Assembly: GCF_001267405.1 (NCBI RefSeq)
Contig: NZ_CP012369.1
Coordinates: 1,948,001-2,012,000, forward strand
Direction: 5' to 3'
From: Moorella thermoacetica
GTDB taxonomy: Bacteria; Bacillota; DSM-521; Neomoorellales; Neomoorellaceae
Length of the DNA: 64,000 nt
Below the pieces are notes generated by a model. The model was not told where the DNA came from, did no database searches, and saw only the letters and a list, made by a program, of their open reading frames with translations. Positions 31,578 through 40,564 of the stretch are shown piece by piece. Position 1 is the stretch's first letter. The number at the start of each line of letters is the position of its first letter. The position numbers and the translations under genes are program-made.

Positions 31578-34139
31578 CTAACCCCGGGTGTACGGCGTTC
31601 CTTCCAGGGGAAGGCTCAAGCGCACCTTGCCGTCGAAGCGGTAATAGGCGCCGGCCACCGCTGCTGCCGTGGGAATGGTGGCCAGTTCGCCGACACCCTT
31701 GGCCCCGTAAGCATAAGGGGTACCGCCCTTCTCTATGAGGTGGACCTCCATGGCCGGCACCTGGTGGGACCGCAGGAGGCCCAGGCGGCCCAGAGTCTGA
31801 CGCTCGGGAATGCCCTCCCGCAGGGGAAAATCTTCCGTCAGGGCGTAGCCCAGGCCCATCACGATACCTCCCTCAATCTGGCCCTCCAGGTTCAAGGGGT
31901 TGATGGCCCGTCCTATATCGTAAGCAGCCACCACTTTGCTTACCTTACCGGCGTCGTCCAGGAGTACCACCTGGGTGGCATAGCTGTAGCCCACATGGGT
32001 CAGGGGGTGTTCCCGGGTAGAATTAAGGGGATCGGTAACCCCGTGGAACTCGCCCCGGAAGACCCGGCCCTCCAGTTCAGCCAGGGTACGGCCCCGTAGG
32101 GCTTCCGCCAGGGCCGCCGCCGCCCGGCGCGTGGCCTCGCCGGTAAAGAGGCTCTGGCGGGAGGCGGTGGTACAGCCGGCGTCCGGAGTAAGGGCCGTGT
32201 CGGAGAGGACGCAGTCAATAACCTCCGCCGGCAAACCGGTGGTTTCAGCAACTATCTGAATAAGAACGGATTCCAGGCCCTGGCCCATACAGGCCGCACT
32301 GGAATAGATCCTCACCCTCCCCCCTTCGACAGCCAGGTTGGCCCGGCCTGTATCCGGGGTGCCCACCCCCAGACCGACATTCTTAAAGGCACAGGCAATA
32401 CCAGCGCAGGGACTGGATTCGTAAGCCTCTTTGACCGCCAGCAGGGTCTCTTTAATGCCGATATCCTCACTGACCACTTGGCCGGTGGCCAGGGTGTCCC
32501 CCGGCTCCAGGGCGTTCTGCCAGCGAATCTGCCAGGGAGACAGGCCGGTCGCTGCTGCCAGGAGGTTCATCTGGGTCTCCATGGCGAAGTTGGACTGGGG
32601 CACGCCAAAGCCCCGGAAGGCACCGGCCGGCGGGTTATTGGTGTAGACGGCCCGGCCGCGAATGGTAACGTTGGGGATGCGGTAAGGACCGGTGGCGTGG
32701 GTACAGGCCCGTTCCAGCACCTGGGCTCCCAGGGAAGCATAGGCGCCGGTATCGGCCACCAGGTCGGCCACCAGGGCTACCAGGTTCCCAGCGGCATCGC
32801 AGCCGGTTGTCATGGTGATGGTCATGGCATGGCGTTTGGGGTGGCAGAGGATACTCTCCCGTCTGGTCCAGGTGAGCTTAACCGGCCTCTGTGTCGCCCA
32901 GGCCAGGAGGGTGGCGTGATGCTGGACGCTCAGATCCTCTTTGCCGCCAAAACCGCCGCCAACGAACCTGTTTATTACCCGTATCTTATCCGGCGGCAGG
33001 TTCAGGAGGGAAACCAGCTGGGCATGGATCTCGTAGACCCCCTGGGTGCTGGTGTAAACTGTCAGGCCGCCGTTTTCCGGAACGGCCAGGGCGCTCTCCG
33101 GTTCCAGGAAAGCGTGTTCTGTAAAGGGCGTTTGGTAGGTGTTGGTGACTACATGGGCACAGGACCGCAGGGCGGCCTCGGCGTCGCCCTTTTTCACCTG
33201 GGTCTCGCTCAGGAGATTGCCACGGGGATGCAGGGCCGGCGCTCCCGGCGCCAGGGCCTCTTCCGGCGAGGTCAGGGGCGGTAGTTCTTCATAATCTACT
33301 TTAATAAAATCAAGGGCCGCTCGCGCTTCCCGGGTTGATTTAGCTGCCACCAGGGCCAGGGCGTCCCCGGCGTACCTGGTTTCTTCGCCCACAGCCACCA
33401 GGGCCGGCCAATCTTTAAAAATATGCCCCTGGTAACGCTTGCCGGGAATATCATCCGCCGTGAGGACGGCCACTACCCCGGGCTGTTTCCTGGCGACCGT
33501 GGTGTCTATGCCTTTAATCCTCGCTCTGGCTACAGGCAGGCGGAAAACAGCGCCGTAGAGCATACCGGGCACCTGCATATCGTCGACAAAGACGGCTTCC
33601 CCCAGGACCTTGGGTGGGGCATCGGGACGGAAGAAGGCCTTGCCCAGGCCCGCCGGCTCGCCCCGGTAGGGCTCGATTTCACCCCGCAAGGCCTGTCCTG
33701 CCAGGCGTACGGCGGTAATGATTTTCTGGTAGCCGGTACAACGGCAGAGATGGGCCTTCAGGGCCTGGCGGATTTCCGCCTCGCCAGGATCCGGCTGCCG
33801 GTCCAGGAGGGCTTTGGCCTCCATAACCATCCCCGGGGTGCAAAAGCCGCACTGGACGGCCCCGGCCGCCGTAAAGGCCCAGGCGTAAATCTCCTTCTCC
33901 CGTGGCGTCAGGCCTTCAACGGTTATAATCTCCTGGCCGGCGGCCCTGGCCACCGGGGTCCGGCAGGCCCGTACCGCCTTGCCTCCCATGATTACCGTGC
34001 AGGCGCCGCAAGTACCCTCACCGCAGCCGTTTTTGGCTCCCGTCAGGCGCAGATGCTCCCGCAATACCTCCAGCAAGGTGGCTTCCTCATTGACATCCAC
34101 TTCCCGCTGCTGTCCATTTACTAGCAATTGCAGGTGCAT
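31578..34139 (-). CDS. Xanthine dehydrogenase-like molybdenum hydroxylase (2Fe-2S domain fused to Mo subunit)
   Basis: 853 residues from ATG 34139, right after AAGGAT; the frame is open for 31 more codons without an SD. Residues 1-160 form a 2x[2Fe-2S] domain with C-G-E-G-T-C-G-A-C and, further on, C-G-F-C and C-R-C. The rest is the Mo-binding subunit, with the G-G-G-F-G-G-K-E segment, A-F-R-G-F-G and a C-terminal G-V-G-E that holds the catalytic Glu. No FAD subunit is adjacent. It resembles E. coli XdhD in fusion layout. The nearby YqeB/YqeC genes suggest a labile selenium ligand. Confidence 0.88.
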   Translation of the reverse strand: MHLQLLVNGQQREVDVNEEATLLEVLREHLRLTGAKNGCGEGTCGACTVIMGGKAVRACRTPVARAAGQEIITVEGLTPREKEIYAWAFTAAGAVQCGFCTPGMVMEAKALLDRQPDPGEAEIRQALKAHLCRCTGYQKIITAVRLAGQALRGEIEPYRGEPAGLGKAFFRPDAPPKVLGEAVFVDDMQVPGMLYGAVFRLPVARARIKGIDTTVARKQPGVVAVLTADDIPGKRYQGHIFKDWPALVAVGEETRYAGDALALVAAKSTREARAALDFIKVDYEELPPLTSPEEALAPGAPALHPRGNLLSETQVKKGDAEAALRSCAHVVTNTYQTPFTEHAFLEPESALAVPENGGLTVYTSTQGVYEIHAQLVSLLNLPPDKIRVINRFVGGGFGGKEDLSVQHHATLLAWATQRPVKLTWTRRESILCHPKRHAMTITMTTGCDAAGNLVALVADLVADTGAYASLGAQVLERACTHATGPYRIPNVTIRGRAVYTNNPPAGAFRGFGVPQSNFAMETQMNLLAAATGLSPWQIRWQNALEPGDTLATGQVVSEDIGIKETLLAVKEAYESSPCAGIACAFKNVGLGVGTPDTGRANLAVEGGRVRIYSSAACMGQGLESVLIQIVAETTGLPAEVIDCVLSDTALTPDAGCTTASRQSLFTGEATRRAAAALAEALRGRTLAELEGRVFRGEFHGVTDPLNSTREHPLTHVGYSYATQVVLLDDAGKVSKVVAAYDIGRAINPLNLEGQIEGGIVMGLGYALTEDFPLREGIPERQTLGRLGLLRSHQVPAMEVHLIEKGGTPYAYGAKGVGELATIPTAAAVAGAYYRFDGKVRLSLPLEGTPYTRG

Positions 34140-34290
34140 ATCCTTCCCCCCCATCTGGTATACTGGCAGCCTGCCAGTCTGCCAGGCACGATTCCCCCTG
34201 AAAATACACGGATGGGATATGCCCCTGGTCACTATGACCTGGCTCGCACCGGGACATATCCCCCGTTAAATTGTATCTCTCAAAGCTTCC

Positions 34291-35649
34291 CTAGCGCATC
34301 TCTTTAATCTTGGCGTCGTAGTATTCAATCTTGGCGTACTCGTCGTCCCAGAAGGACTGGCTCTTCATGGAGTCAAGGTATTCCCTGGTATACCCGAAGG
34401 GCAACCAGTCTTTTTCCTTCTGCTGGAAGAGGCGTTCCTTGACTTCCGGCTTGCGGGTATCAACAATATAATGGGTGCTGGCCTTGAGGAAAATGTCATT
34501 AAACCAGCGCTCCAGGACAAAGTCCTCAATCTCCAGGGTACGTTCGGCCAGGTTTTCCAGTACCGAAGGATAACGATCAAAGCCGTCAGTAGCTACGGTA
34601 ACTACATTGTCACCGGGACCAAGGCGCAGGTACTTGGCTATTTTAATAGCCCCCAGGATGTTGCAGATACCGGAGGGACCGAAGTTATCCCGCAGGGCCA
34701 GGGCGTCGGCCTCTTTGACCCCCATCTTGATCAAGGTCTCCGTCCCATCCTGGAAGACCTTCAAGCCGCGGACGGTATCCTCGTCATGGATCAGGACGAT
34801 AAAGTCGGTATTCAAGACATTGTGGATGAGGGTGCACATCTTATCGCCGATACCCTCGATGCGGTGCTGGCCGCGACCGCCATTATAGAGGGTGGAGCAC
34901 TCATAGGGCTCCAGGGCTGCGACTTTACACTCGGGGAAAACCTTCTTAATCTGGTCGCCGGCACCCAGGGTCCCTGCTGAACCGGGCGCCGAGGTAAAGG
35001 CGGCAATACGGCCGTTACCGATGCCCTGCACGGCTTCGATGGCGGCATTACCGGTCACATGCCGGTGGAAGCGGTAATTGGGCAGGAGTTCAAACTGGGC
35101 CAGGGCAAAGTTCTTGGGATCTTTCTTTAATTCATAGGTCCGCTGCAGGGTCAGGATGACGTCGGACTCGGTACCTGGGGTCAGGTCCAGTTCGCCGCCG
35201 TATTTACGAATGCGCTCGTAGCGTTCCTTGCTCATGTTGTCGGGCATAATAACTATCGCCCGGAAACCGAGGAGCCTGCTGATATAGGCGACACCGATGC
35301 CGAAATTGCCCGTGGAAGGTCCCAGGATGGTATGCTCGCCGGGCTTGATGACGCCGTCAACACAGCCTTCAATCAAAGTAGCGTAGGCCGGGCCAACCTT
35401 ATGGGAACCGGATGGGAAGCCTCGCCCCAGGAGAACGACGATATTGGCATCAACCCCGGTCACCTCGGGAGGCAGGACCATCTTTCTTACCTGGTTGTTG
35501 GCGTCCTTCCAGGTAATGTTGAAGAGGTTAACAGGATCCAGTTCATCCTCCTTGAGAGCCTTCAGGGCCCTTTGCCGCAGGGCCGGATCGATCAGCGACG
35601 GATCAGCCATTTCGGCAAAGGTGGGGCCAAAGGGAATCTTGCCCGCCAT
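34291..35649 (-). CDS. PLP-dependent lyase of the cysteine synthase/threonine deaminase superfamily
   Basis: 452 residues from ATG 35649, seven bases after GGAGG. S-H-K-V-G-P-A-Y near residue 85 carries the likely PLP Lys, P-S-T-G-N-F-G near 115 is the substrate loop, and S-A-P-G-S-A-G-T-L-G-A-G is the phosphate loop. It is longer than CysK, with a C-terminal extension rich in Lys/Glu/Tyr. Members of this subgroup sit beside xanthine dehydrogenase/YqeB genes; the reaction is not known to me. It likely acts on an amino acid or ureido intermediate. Confidence 0.78.
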   Translation of the reverse strand: MAGKIPFGPTFAEMADPSLIDPALRQRALKALKEDELDPVNLFNITWKDANNQVRKMVLPPEVTGVDANIVVLLGRGFPSGSHKVGPAYATLIEGCVDGVIKPGEHTILGPSTGNFGIGVAYISRLLGFRAIVIMPDNMSKERYERIRKYGGELDLTPGTESDVILTLQRTYELKKDPKNFALAQFELLPNYRFHRHVTGNAAIEAVQGIGNGRIAAFTSAPGSAGTLGAGDQIKKVFPECKVAALEPYECSTLYNGGRGQHRIEGIGDKMCTLIHNVLNTDFIVLIHDEDTVRGLKVFQDGTETLIKMGVKEADALALRDNFGPSGICNILGAIKIAKYLRLGPGDNVVTVATDGFDRYPSVLENLAERTLEIEDFVLERWFNDIFLKASTHYIVDTRKPEVKERLFQQKEKDWLPFGYTREYLDSMKSQSFWDDEYAKIEYYDAKIKEMR

Positions 35650-35727
35650 ATAAATCCCTCCAGTTAAATGTAATGTTACTGAATGCAAAAAACTTCATCC
35701 ACACTTATTGTATAGTTCGACATGTAT

Positions 35728-35774
35728 AAAATAAACCCTCCTTCTGGGACTAAAATTTAGGAGGGTTTATTTTA
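35728..35774. terminator. Bidirectional hairpin between the PLP lyase and the PgpA-like gene
   Basis: AAATAAACCCTCC pairs with GGAGGGTTTATTT across an 18-base loop, with T/A-rich flanks on both sides. For the minus strand it ends the PgpA-like transcript 20 bases past its stop. Confidence 0.7.
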
Positions 35775-35793
35775 ATTTTATAGATCTTAGTCT

Positions 35794-36327
35794 TTATCTA
35801 TTCAAGCGCCCGTCCCGGTCGCGATGGGCCAGGCGGGAGGAGGCAGCGGCAGCAATAGCGGCTACCAGGTCGTCGAGAAAGGTGTTGACCTTCTCATTTT
35901 TCTTATCGTTTACAACGCCAATGATGCCGGGTTTGACTTTATCGAGGTAGCCGAAGTTGGTGAAACCGATGGAGCCGTAAATATTGACGATACTCAAGGC
36001 CATGACCTCATCAATACCGTAGAGGCCATCGTCACTCTTCAGCATGGAAGCCAGGGGCTCGGCCAGTTGCCCTTGCTCCGCCATTTCGTCGAGGGCTATC
36101 CCGGTAAAAACGGCGTTCTGGACCTCCCGCTTTTCCAGCACGCGTTCTACGCTTTCACGGCAGGCCGCGAGGGTCAATTCGCGGATATATTTCTTCTGGA
36201 CATCATATACCAGGCGGGCGATATCCTCCAGGGTCACCCCTCGCCGCTCCAGCCAGGCTACGGCTGTTTCTTTGAGGAGCTGACTGCTGGAATATTGGGG
36301 TTTCTCCTTTAATTGGGCCACACTCAC
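35794..36327 (-). CDS. YutG/PgpA-family phosphatidylglycerophosphatase-like protein
   Basis: 177 residues. The Firmicute YutG pattern is visible: G-V-T-L-E-D-I-A-R-L-V-Y near 30, L-T-L-A-A-C-R-E-S-V, K-R-E-V-Q-N-A, L-Y-G-I-D-E-V, G-F-T-N-F-G-Y-L-D-K and N-T-F-L-D-D-L-V-A-A-I-A-A-A. Family members dephosphorylate phosphatidylglycerophosphate or a related lipid phosphate. There are few hydrophobic segments, unlike E. coli PgpA. It has its own terminator and no functional tie to the neighbouring molybdenum genes. Confidence 0.8.
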   Translation of the reverse strand: MSVAQLKEKPQYSSSQLLKETAVAWLERRGVTLEDIARLVYDVQKKYIRELTLAACRESVERVLEKREVQNAVFTGIALDEMAEQGQLAEPLASMLKSDDGLYGIDEVMALSIVNIYGSIGFTNFGYLDKVKPGIIGVVNDKKNEKVNTFLDDLVAAIAAAASSRLAHRDRDGRLNR

Positions 36328-36457
36328 CTCTACTACCCCCTCTCAGAGATAAAACAAGTAAACCTATTCTAACACAGTTTTGTTTCTGGCGAAAGAGAGG
36401 GGCTGGCGAATGGCGTTTCACCCGTCTCACCATTTATCTACTACCTGGACAAAAAAA

Positions 36458-37258
36458 TCAGGATATATAGCCTTTAAGGTGCAGGATAGCCTCCAGGACG
36501 CCGCCGCCAATGGCCCGGGCTTTATCAGAAATGGTGAAGCAGTAGTCCCGCTCACCCCTGGGGTCGACATCGCCGGCTTTCTGGCCTGCAGTCACCTCGA
36601 GACCATCGTGGAGAACACCCCGCAACACGCCGCCGATCTGCGCCCGCAGTGGAACATCGTTAACTGTAGCCACCGTTTCCCCGGCCTTTACCGAGTCGCC
36701 GATTGCCTTGCAGCTCTTGAAGATACCTGCTACCGGTGCTCGCAAGACCCTTTCTTCCCTGTAGCCCATGACCTCACCGGGGATGCCGGTATTGGCCGCC
36801 GCCGCCCCCTGCCAGATTACCCGGCCCAGGTAGTGGCCGCGTTGGGTTTCAATGACCGCATGGGCGTCCGTGCCGGCGGTAAAGCCGGGACCGAGGGCAA
36901 TGACAATGGGAGCCTGGTCGATGCGCGTCCCAAGGTTGGTCTTGGCCAGGATGGCGTCGACAACTACCCGGGGCTTCAGGGCGGCAATAACCTCCGCCCG
37001 GGGGTCCACCAGGACGGCAACCTCCCCCTGCCAGGTTACCCTCAGGGCACCTTCCGGATCGGAAACCAGGCGGGCGGTGACCCCTTCGACCGTTATTTCC
37101 CCGCTATATACAGCTTCCGCGAATGCCACTGCCCGGCGAATTACCGTCGGCCTGGGGATCTCTGTCATGATCACCTGAAAGCCGGACTGGTGCAGGCGGT
37201 GGGCCACCCCGCTGGCCAGGTCGCCGGCCCCTTTAATAACTACTAGTTCCCGGGCCAC
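36458..37258 (-). CDS. yqeB: Selenium-dependent molybdenum hydroxylase system protein YqeB (EF2563 family)
   Basis: 266 residues. The N-terminal Rossmann-like loop V-I-K-G-A-G-D-L-A-S-G-V-A-H-R-L is the family signature. V-V-D-A-I-L-A-K near 97 and a C-terminal biotinyl-like beta fold with R-A-P-V-A-G-I-F-K follow. YqeB is a marker gene of organisms that place a labile selenium on molybdenum hydroxylases. It therefore links this region to the xanthine-dehydrogenase-like enzyme. The precise activity is not settled. Confidence 0.87.
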   Translation of the reverse strand: MARELVVIKGAGDLASGVAHRLHQSGFQVIMTEIPRPTVIRRAVAFAEAVYSGEITVEGVTARLVSDPEGALRVTWQGEVAVLVDPRAEVIAALKPRVVVDAILAKTNLGTRIDQAPIVIALGPGFTAGTDAHAVIETQRGHYLGRVIWQGAAAANTGIPGEVMGYREERVLRAPVAGIFKSCKAIGDSVKAGETVATVNDVPLRAQIGGVLRGVLHDGLEVTAGQKAGDVDPRGERDYCFTISDKARAIGGGVLEAILHLKGYIS

Positions 37259-37366
37259 TGCTCTCCTCGCTCCTCCTAAAAAATAGCTCTTATCGCACCC
37301 GCTTTGCCTTTGCGTACCGGTCAGAGTTAAATATCATTTAACTATATTGTACATCTGTCCGCTATT

Positions 37367-38734
37367 TTAGCAAGGACTATTTTCCTGCAACCAGGCCCGG
37401 TAATCAGCCGGGGTATCGATATCCTGAAAAATCCCCGGGCAGGAGACTTCCACCGGCAAGACCTCTTCTGGATATTCCCGGATAATTTCCCGGGCGCCGA
37501 TGTCTCCCTTAAGGTTCAGGATTTGCGGCCAGAGGCCGCGATCGATAAGGACAGGATTCCCCCGCCGGCCGCGGTAAACCGGGACAATTATCCTCCTGCC
37601 CCCCGGCCGGTAGGCTTCTAAAAGCTGCCTGAGGACAGACGGCGTAACTCCCGGCTGATCGGCCAGGACAAAGAGGGCCGCCGGGGTCCGGGGCGGCAGG
37701 GCCGCCAGGCCGGCTTGCAGGGAGGTGCTGAGGCCCAGGCGATAGGCTGGGTTAATGGCCAAATCTACCTTTAAACCTGCCAGGGCGGCAGCCGTTTTAT
37801 CGCTTTCATGGCCCAGGACGACAACGACTTTGTCCCCGGCGGCTTCCAGGGCGGTAAGCACCACCCGGCGTACCAGGGGCTGGCCCTTGAGGGGCAATAA
37901 AAGCTTACCACCACCCATCCGCTCCCCGGCGCCGGCGGCCAGGACGATAACCCCCACCTTGCCGGCCGGAGGGTCCGGGCCCCCAAGGACCTGGCGTACC
38001 GGGTTTGCAGTAGCCACCGCACCCAGGATCACCTTTTCCCCGCCGGCGTTAAAGATGGCGGCGGCTACCTCTCGTCCCCGACGTAAAAGGTCGTAACCCT
38101 CGGCCTGATTGAGGAGGGCCAGCCAGCGGGCCCCCGGCGGTACTCCTTTGCGGCCCCCATCCGGGTAGGCCAGAACCCTGGCTACATCGGCTGTCGCCAG
38201 GGGACAGTCCTCTCCCCGTCCCAGGAGTCCGGCCACTAGTCGGGGCCGGTGGACAAAGGGCGGGGCCAGGGGCTGGCCCAGGACCGGCAGGCCGGCTACC
38301 GCGATCACCATGGTCGTGACCGGCGGGATGACCGGCTCATGGGCCGCCGGGGCTTTGAGGAGGGCGCCCGCCGCCCCATCACCTTCCAGGAGCAGGTAAT
38401 CGACGTCCAGATCGCCCAGGGCCGCTACCGTGGCCGCGTCAAGACCTATTACCTTGCCCCGGTCATCGATACCGGAACCGCAGGTAATCAGATTTTCTCT
38501 CTGCAAGCGGTACTTGACAGTTTTCGTTAAACAGTTACCGTCACTGTTGAGAATAGGTTCGGCCAGGCGGGAAAGCTGGCCGGGGAGCATCCTGGTGGTA
38601 GGGGCTACAATTACCCGTTTCCCGGCGGCCGCCAGCTCCCGGGCCAAACAAATAAGGGCCGAAGTCTTACCCCCGGCCCCCACCATGGTAATAATCTCCT
38701 TGGCTTGTAAATCTAAAGCCTGGCGCAGTTGCAT
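37367..38734 (-). CDS. YqeC-MocA fusion: selenium cofactor protein with molybdopterin cytidylyltransferase domain
   Basis: 455 residues from ATG 38734; SD AAGGA is 11 bases upstream. Residues 1-230 are YqeC-like: P-loop-type M-V-G-A-G-G-K-T-S-A-L, then V-A-P-T-T-R-M near 45 and L-L-E-G-D-G-A-A. Residues 250-450 are a MocA-type nucleotidyltransferase: V-L-A-A-G-A-G-E-R-M-G-G-G-K, L-A-D-Q-P-G-V and D-I-D-T-P-A-D-Y. MocA attaches CMP to molybdopterin for hydroxylases of the xanthine dehydrogenase family. The fusion couples cytidylylation to the selenium step. It lies directly downstream of the regulator gene. Confidence 0.86.
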   Translation of the reverse strand: MQLRQALDLQAKEIITMVGAGGKTSALICLARELAAAGKRVIVAPTTRMLPGQLSRLAEPILNSDGNCLTKTVKYRLQRENLITCGSGIDDRGKVIGLDAATVAALGDLDVDYLLLEGDGAAGALLKAPAAHEPVIPPVTTMVIAVAGLPVLGQPLAPPFVHRPRLVAGLLGRGEDCPLATADVARVLAYPDGGRKGVPPGARWLALLNQAEGYDLLRRGREVAAAIFNAGGEKVILGAVATANPVRQVLGGPDPPAGKVGVIVLAAGAGERMGGGKLLLPLKGQPLVRRVVLTALEAAGDKVVVVLGHESDKTAAALAGLKVDLAINPAYRLGLSTSLQAGLAALPPRTPAALFVLADQPGVTPSVLRQLLEAYRPGGRRIIVPVYRGRRGNPVLIDRGLWPQILNLKGDIGAREIIREYPEEVLPVEVSCPGIFQDIDTPADYRAWLQENSPC

Positions 38735-38753
38735 TGAGATACAAGTCCTTCCC

Positions 38754-39290
38754 CTAGAATTGCGGCGGGGTAATAGCGGAAATAAAGACCAGTTCTTCCT
38801 CGCCAACGCTCCAGAGTTTATGGGGGATTGAGGCGTAATAGTAGATACTATCCCCCGTTTCTACCCGGAAAACCTCGCCACCGATATCTATTTCCATAAC
38901 CCCCTGGAGCACGACGATGCACTCCTCCCCCGGATGGGCCAGGGGCTCGTCACAGCTGGCCGCCCCCGGTTCCAGGCGGGCCATCATAACCTCCATATTG
39001 CGGTTCAGATCCGGAGACAGCAGTTCATAGGTCAGGTGGGACTGGGGAAAGCGCAGGACCTTGCGCTGGTCTTTCCTGACCACCGGGCTATGATCCTCAG
39101 GGTTTAAGAGAAAATAAAAGATCGGAATATCCAGGGCCTCGGCAATCTTACGCAGGGATGTGATTGACGGGTCTGCAAGGTCCCGTTCAACCTGGCTCAG
39201 GAAGCTAGAAGTCAGGCCCGTTTTTTCGGCCACATCCTTAAGGCTCATCCCCCGCTCCCGGCGCAATTGGCGTATCTTTTTCCCTAGCAC
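38754..39290 (-). CDS. XRE-family regulator with C-terminal cupin domain
   Basis: 178 residues. A helix-turn-helix occupies residues 5-60 (I-R-Q-L-R-R-E-R-G-M-S-L-K-D-V-A then S-S-F-L-S-Q-V-E-R). A cupin follows with H-P-G-E-E-C-I-V-V-L-Q-G near 117 and the second cupin motif around G-D-S-I-Y-Y-Y-A-S-I-P-H. Such PuuR/SutR-like proteins sense small amines, amino acids or sulfur compounds. It overlaps the small XdhC-like gene by 7 bases, so it probably regulates the molybdenum-hydroxylase genes. Confidence 0.87.
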   Translation of the reverse strand: MLGKKIRQLRRERGMSLKDVAEKTGLTSSFLSQVERDLADPSITSLRKIAEALDIPIFYFLLNPEDHSPVVRKDQRKVLRFPQSHLTYELLSPDLNRNMEVMMARLEPGAASCDEPLAHPGEECIVVLQGVMEIDIGGEVFRVETGDSIYYYASIPHKLWSVGEEELVFISAITPPQF

Positions 39291-39613
39291 TCCCCTATTA
39301 CCTCCAATGGTTCAATAAATACGTCCATGACGCCGCCACAGACCATGCCTTCGTCTTCGGCCGTGTCGGCCGTCAGGTCCAGGTGATAAATCTCCGGGCG
39401 CCCCCTGTCCAGGACCATTAGAGCCCGCTGGCGAATGGCCGCTTCGGCGCAACCACCGCCCACTGTACCCTGGATATGGCCATCGGCGCTGATAAGCATC
39501 CTGGTACCAGCTTCCCTGGGGGCCGAACCCTTAACCTGGATAATGGTCGCCAGGGCGCAGCGCTTACCCTGTTGCAATGACTTAATGACTTCACCGATAA
39601 GCTCCCGGTCCAT
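39284..39613 (-). CDS. XdhC/CoxI-family N-terminal domain protein
   Basis: 109 residues. It consists of just the XdhC-CoxI N-terminal domain: A-T-I-I-Q-V-K-G-S-A-P-R-E-A-G-T-R-M near 22-39, G-G-G-C-A-E near 52 and a final D-V-F-I-E-P. Proteins of this family assist insertion or sulfuration of the molybdenum cofactor. The Rossmann half is in a separate protein at 39815-40564, with a terminator between the two genes. Confidence 0.82.
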   Translation of the reverse strand: MDRELIGEVIKSLQQGKRCALATIIQVKGSAPREAGTRMLISADGHIQGTVGGGCAEAAIRQRALMVLDRGRPEIYHLDLTADTAEDEGMVCGGVMDVFIEPLEVIGEC

Positions 39614-39776
39614 ATCCTTCGCCCCCCTGCTTTAGGCTGCTGCAAGTCATTAAAGATAATTACAACGCAGCTAACACTTTTTCCTCCTTTTTCAGGAGAT
39701 TTTAATCCATTTTTTCTTGCTTGGGCGGTCATAAACATGAGCAAGTAAGCAAAGGCTAGCAGAAGTAACCCGATGG

Positions 39777-39808
39777 TTAAAAAATTACCGCCAGCTCATG
39801 ACTGGCGG
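39777..39808 (-). terminator. Terminator after the XdhC gene
   Basis: On the minus strand CCGCCAG and CTGGCGG form a 7-bp stem with a 7-base loop, followed by TAATTTTTT. It begins seven bases past the stop and separates this gene from the cofactor genes downstream. Confidence 0.75.
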
Positions 39809-39814
39809 CAATAT

Positions 39815-40564
39815 CTAAACTCCCCGGCGGTACACCCGGATAATCTCCGCCAGGATACTGATAGCGATCTCGGCAGGGGTCTCGGCGCCGATATCCAGGC
39901 CTATGGGAGCATGGACCCTCGCCAGTGCCTGCGGATCGACCCCCTCCTCCAGCAGGCGTTCCCTTACCCCCTGGACCCGGCGCCGGCTGCCAATCATGCC
40001 GATATAAGCCGCCGGGGCCTGGATGACCGCCCGCAGGCACTCATAGTCATAGCGGTGGCCCCGGGTGACAATGACGATAAATGTAGATGGATTGATCTCG
40101 ATCTCCTGGAGAGCGGTGGTAAAGGGAGCGCAGATGATCCGATCAGCAGCCGGAAATAAAGCCTTGTTGGCAAAATCGGGCCGGTCGTCCACCACCGTTA
40201 CCCGGTAACCTACCAGTTTGGCCGCTGCCGCCACCTGCTGGCCTACATGGCCGCCGCCAAGGATTAAAATCCGGGGTTCAGGAAGCACCGGCTCCAGGAA
40301 AAGGGTGATGTTACCACCTTTAACCTTCACGGTTTCCAGCCGGGGCTGGTGCCCGGCCAGGACCTCTGGCGCCACCTCGCCCAGGGTCTCCTCCAGGACG
40401 GCTGCTCCCGGCCCTTCGTAGCGGCCGTCAGGCATCCAGAGGAAGTGAGAACCGACCGCCATACCAGGGACCTCTCCTTCTACCTTGACCACTGTAGCCG
40501 CTACCGCTGGTCGCTGTTCTTCCAGGGCCGCAAGCAGCTCCTGGAAAAAAGCCAGTTTACCCAT
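39815..40564 (-). CDS. XdhC-family molybdenum hydroxylase maturation protein
   Basis: 249 residues from ATG 40564, ten bases after GGGAGG. The N-terminal domain is a diverged XdhC domain, with E-V-P-G-M-A-V-G in place of G-S-x-P-x-x-x-G. The C-terminal half is a Rossmann fold with L-G-G-G-H-V-G-Q near 120, V-V-D-D-R-P-D-F near 142 and a final P-I-G-L-D-I-G-A-E-T-P-A-E-I-A. XdhC binds the cofactor and hands it to the hydroxylase. Its start overlaps the HAD gene by 8 bases. Confidence 0.87.
   Translation of the reverse strand: MGKLAFFQELLAALEEQRPAVAATVVKVEGEVPGMAVGSHFLWMPDGRYEGPGAAVLEETLGEVAPEVLAGHQPRLETVKVKGGNITLFLEPVLPEPRILILGGGHVGQQVAAAAKLVGYRVTVVDDRPDFANKALFPAADRIICAPFTTALQEIEINPSTFIVIVTRGHRYDYECLRAVIQAPAAYIGMIGSRRRVQGVRERLLEEGVDPQALARVHAPIGLDIGAETPAEIAISILAEIIRVYRRGV

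Noticed and set aside
32478-33284. 268-codon plus-strand open frame
   Set aside because: Antisense to the xanthine-dehydrogenase-like gene in GC-rich DNA; Gly/Gln-rich shadow translation.
33423-34124. 233-codon plus-strand open frame
   Set aside because: Antisense to the 2Fe-2S domain of the molybdenum hydroxylase; a shadow frame.
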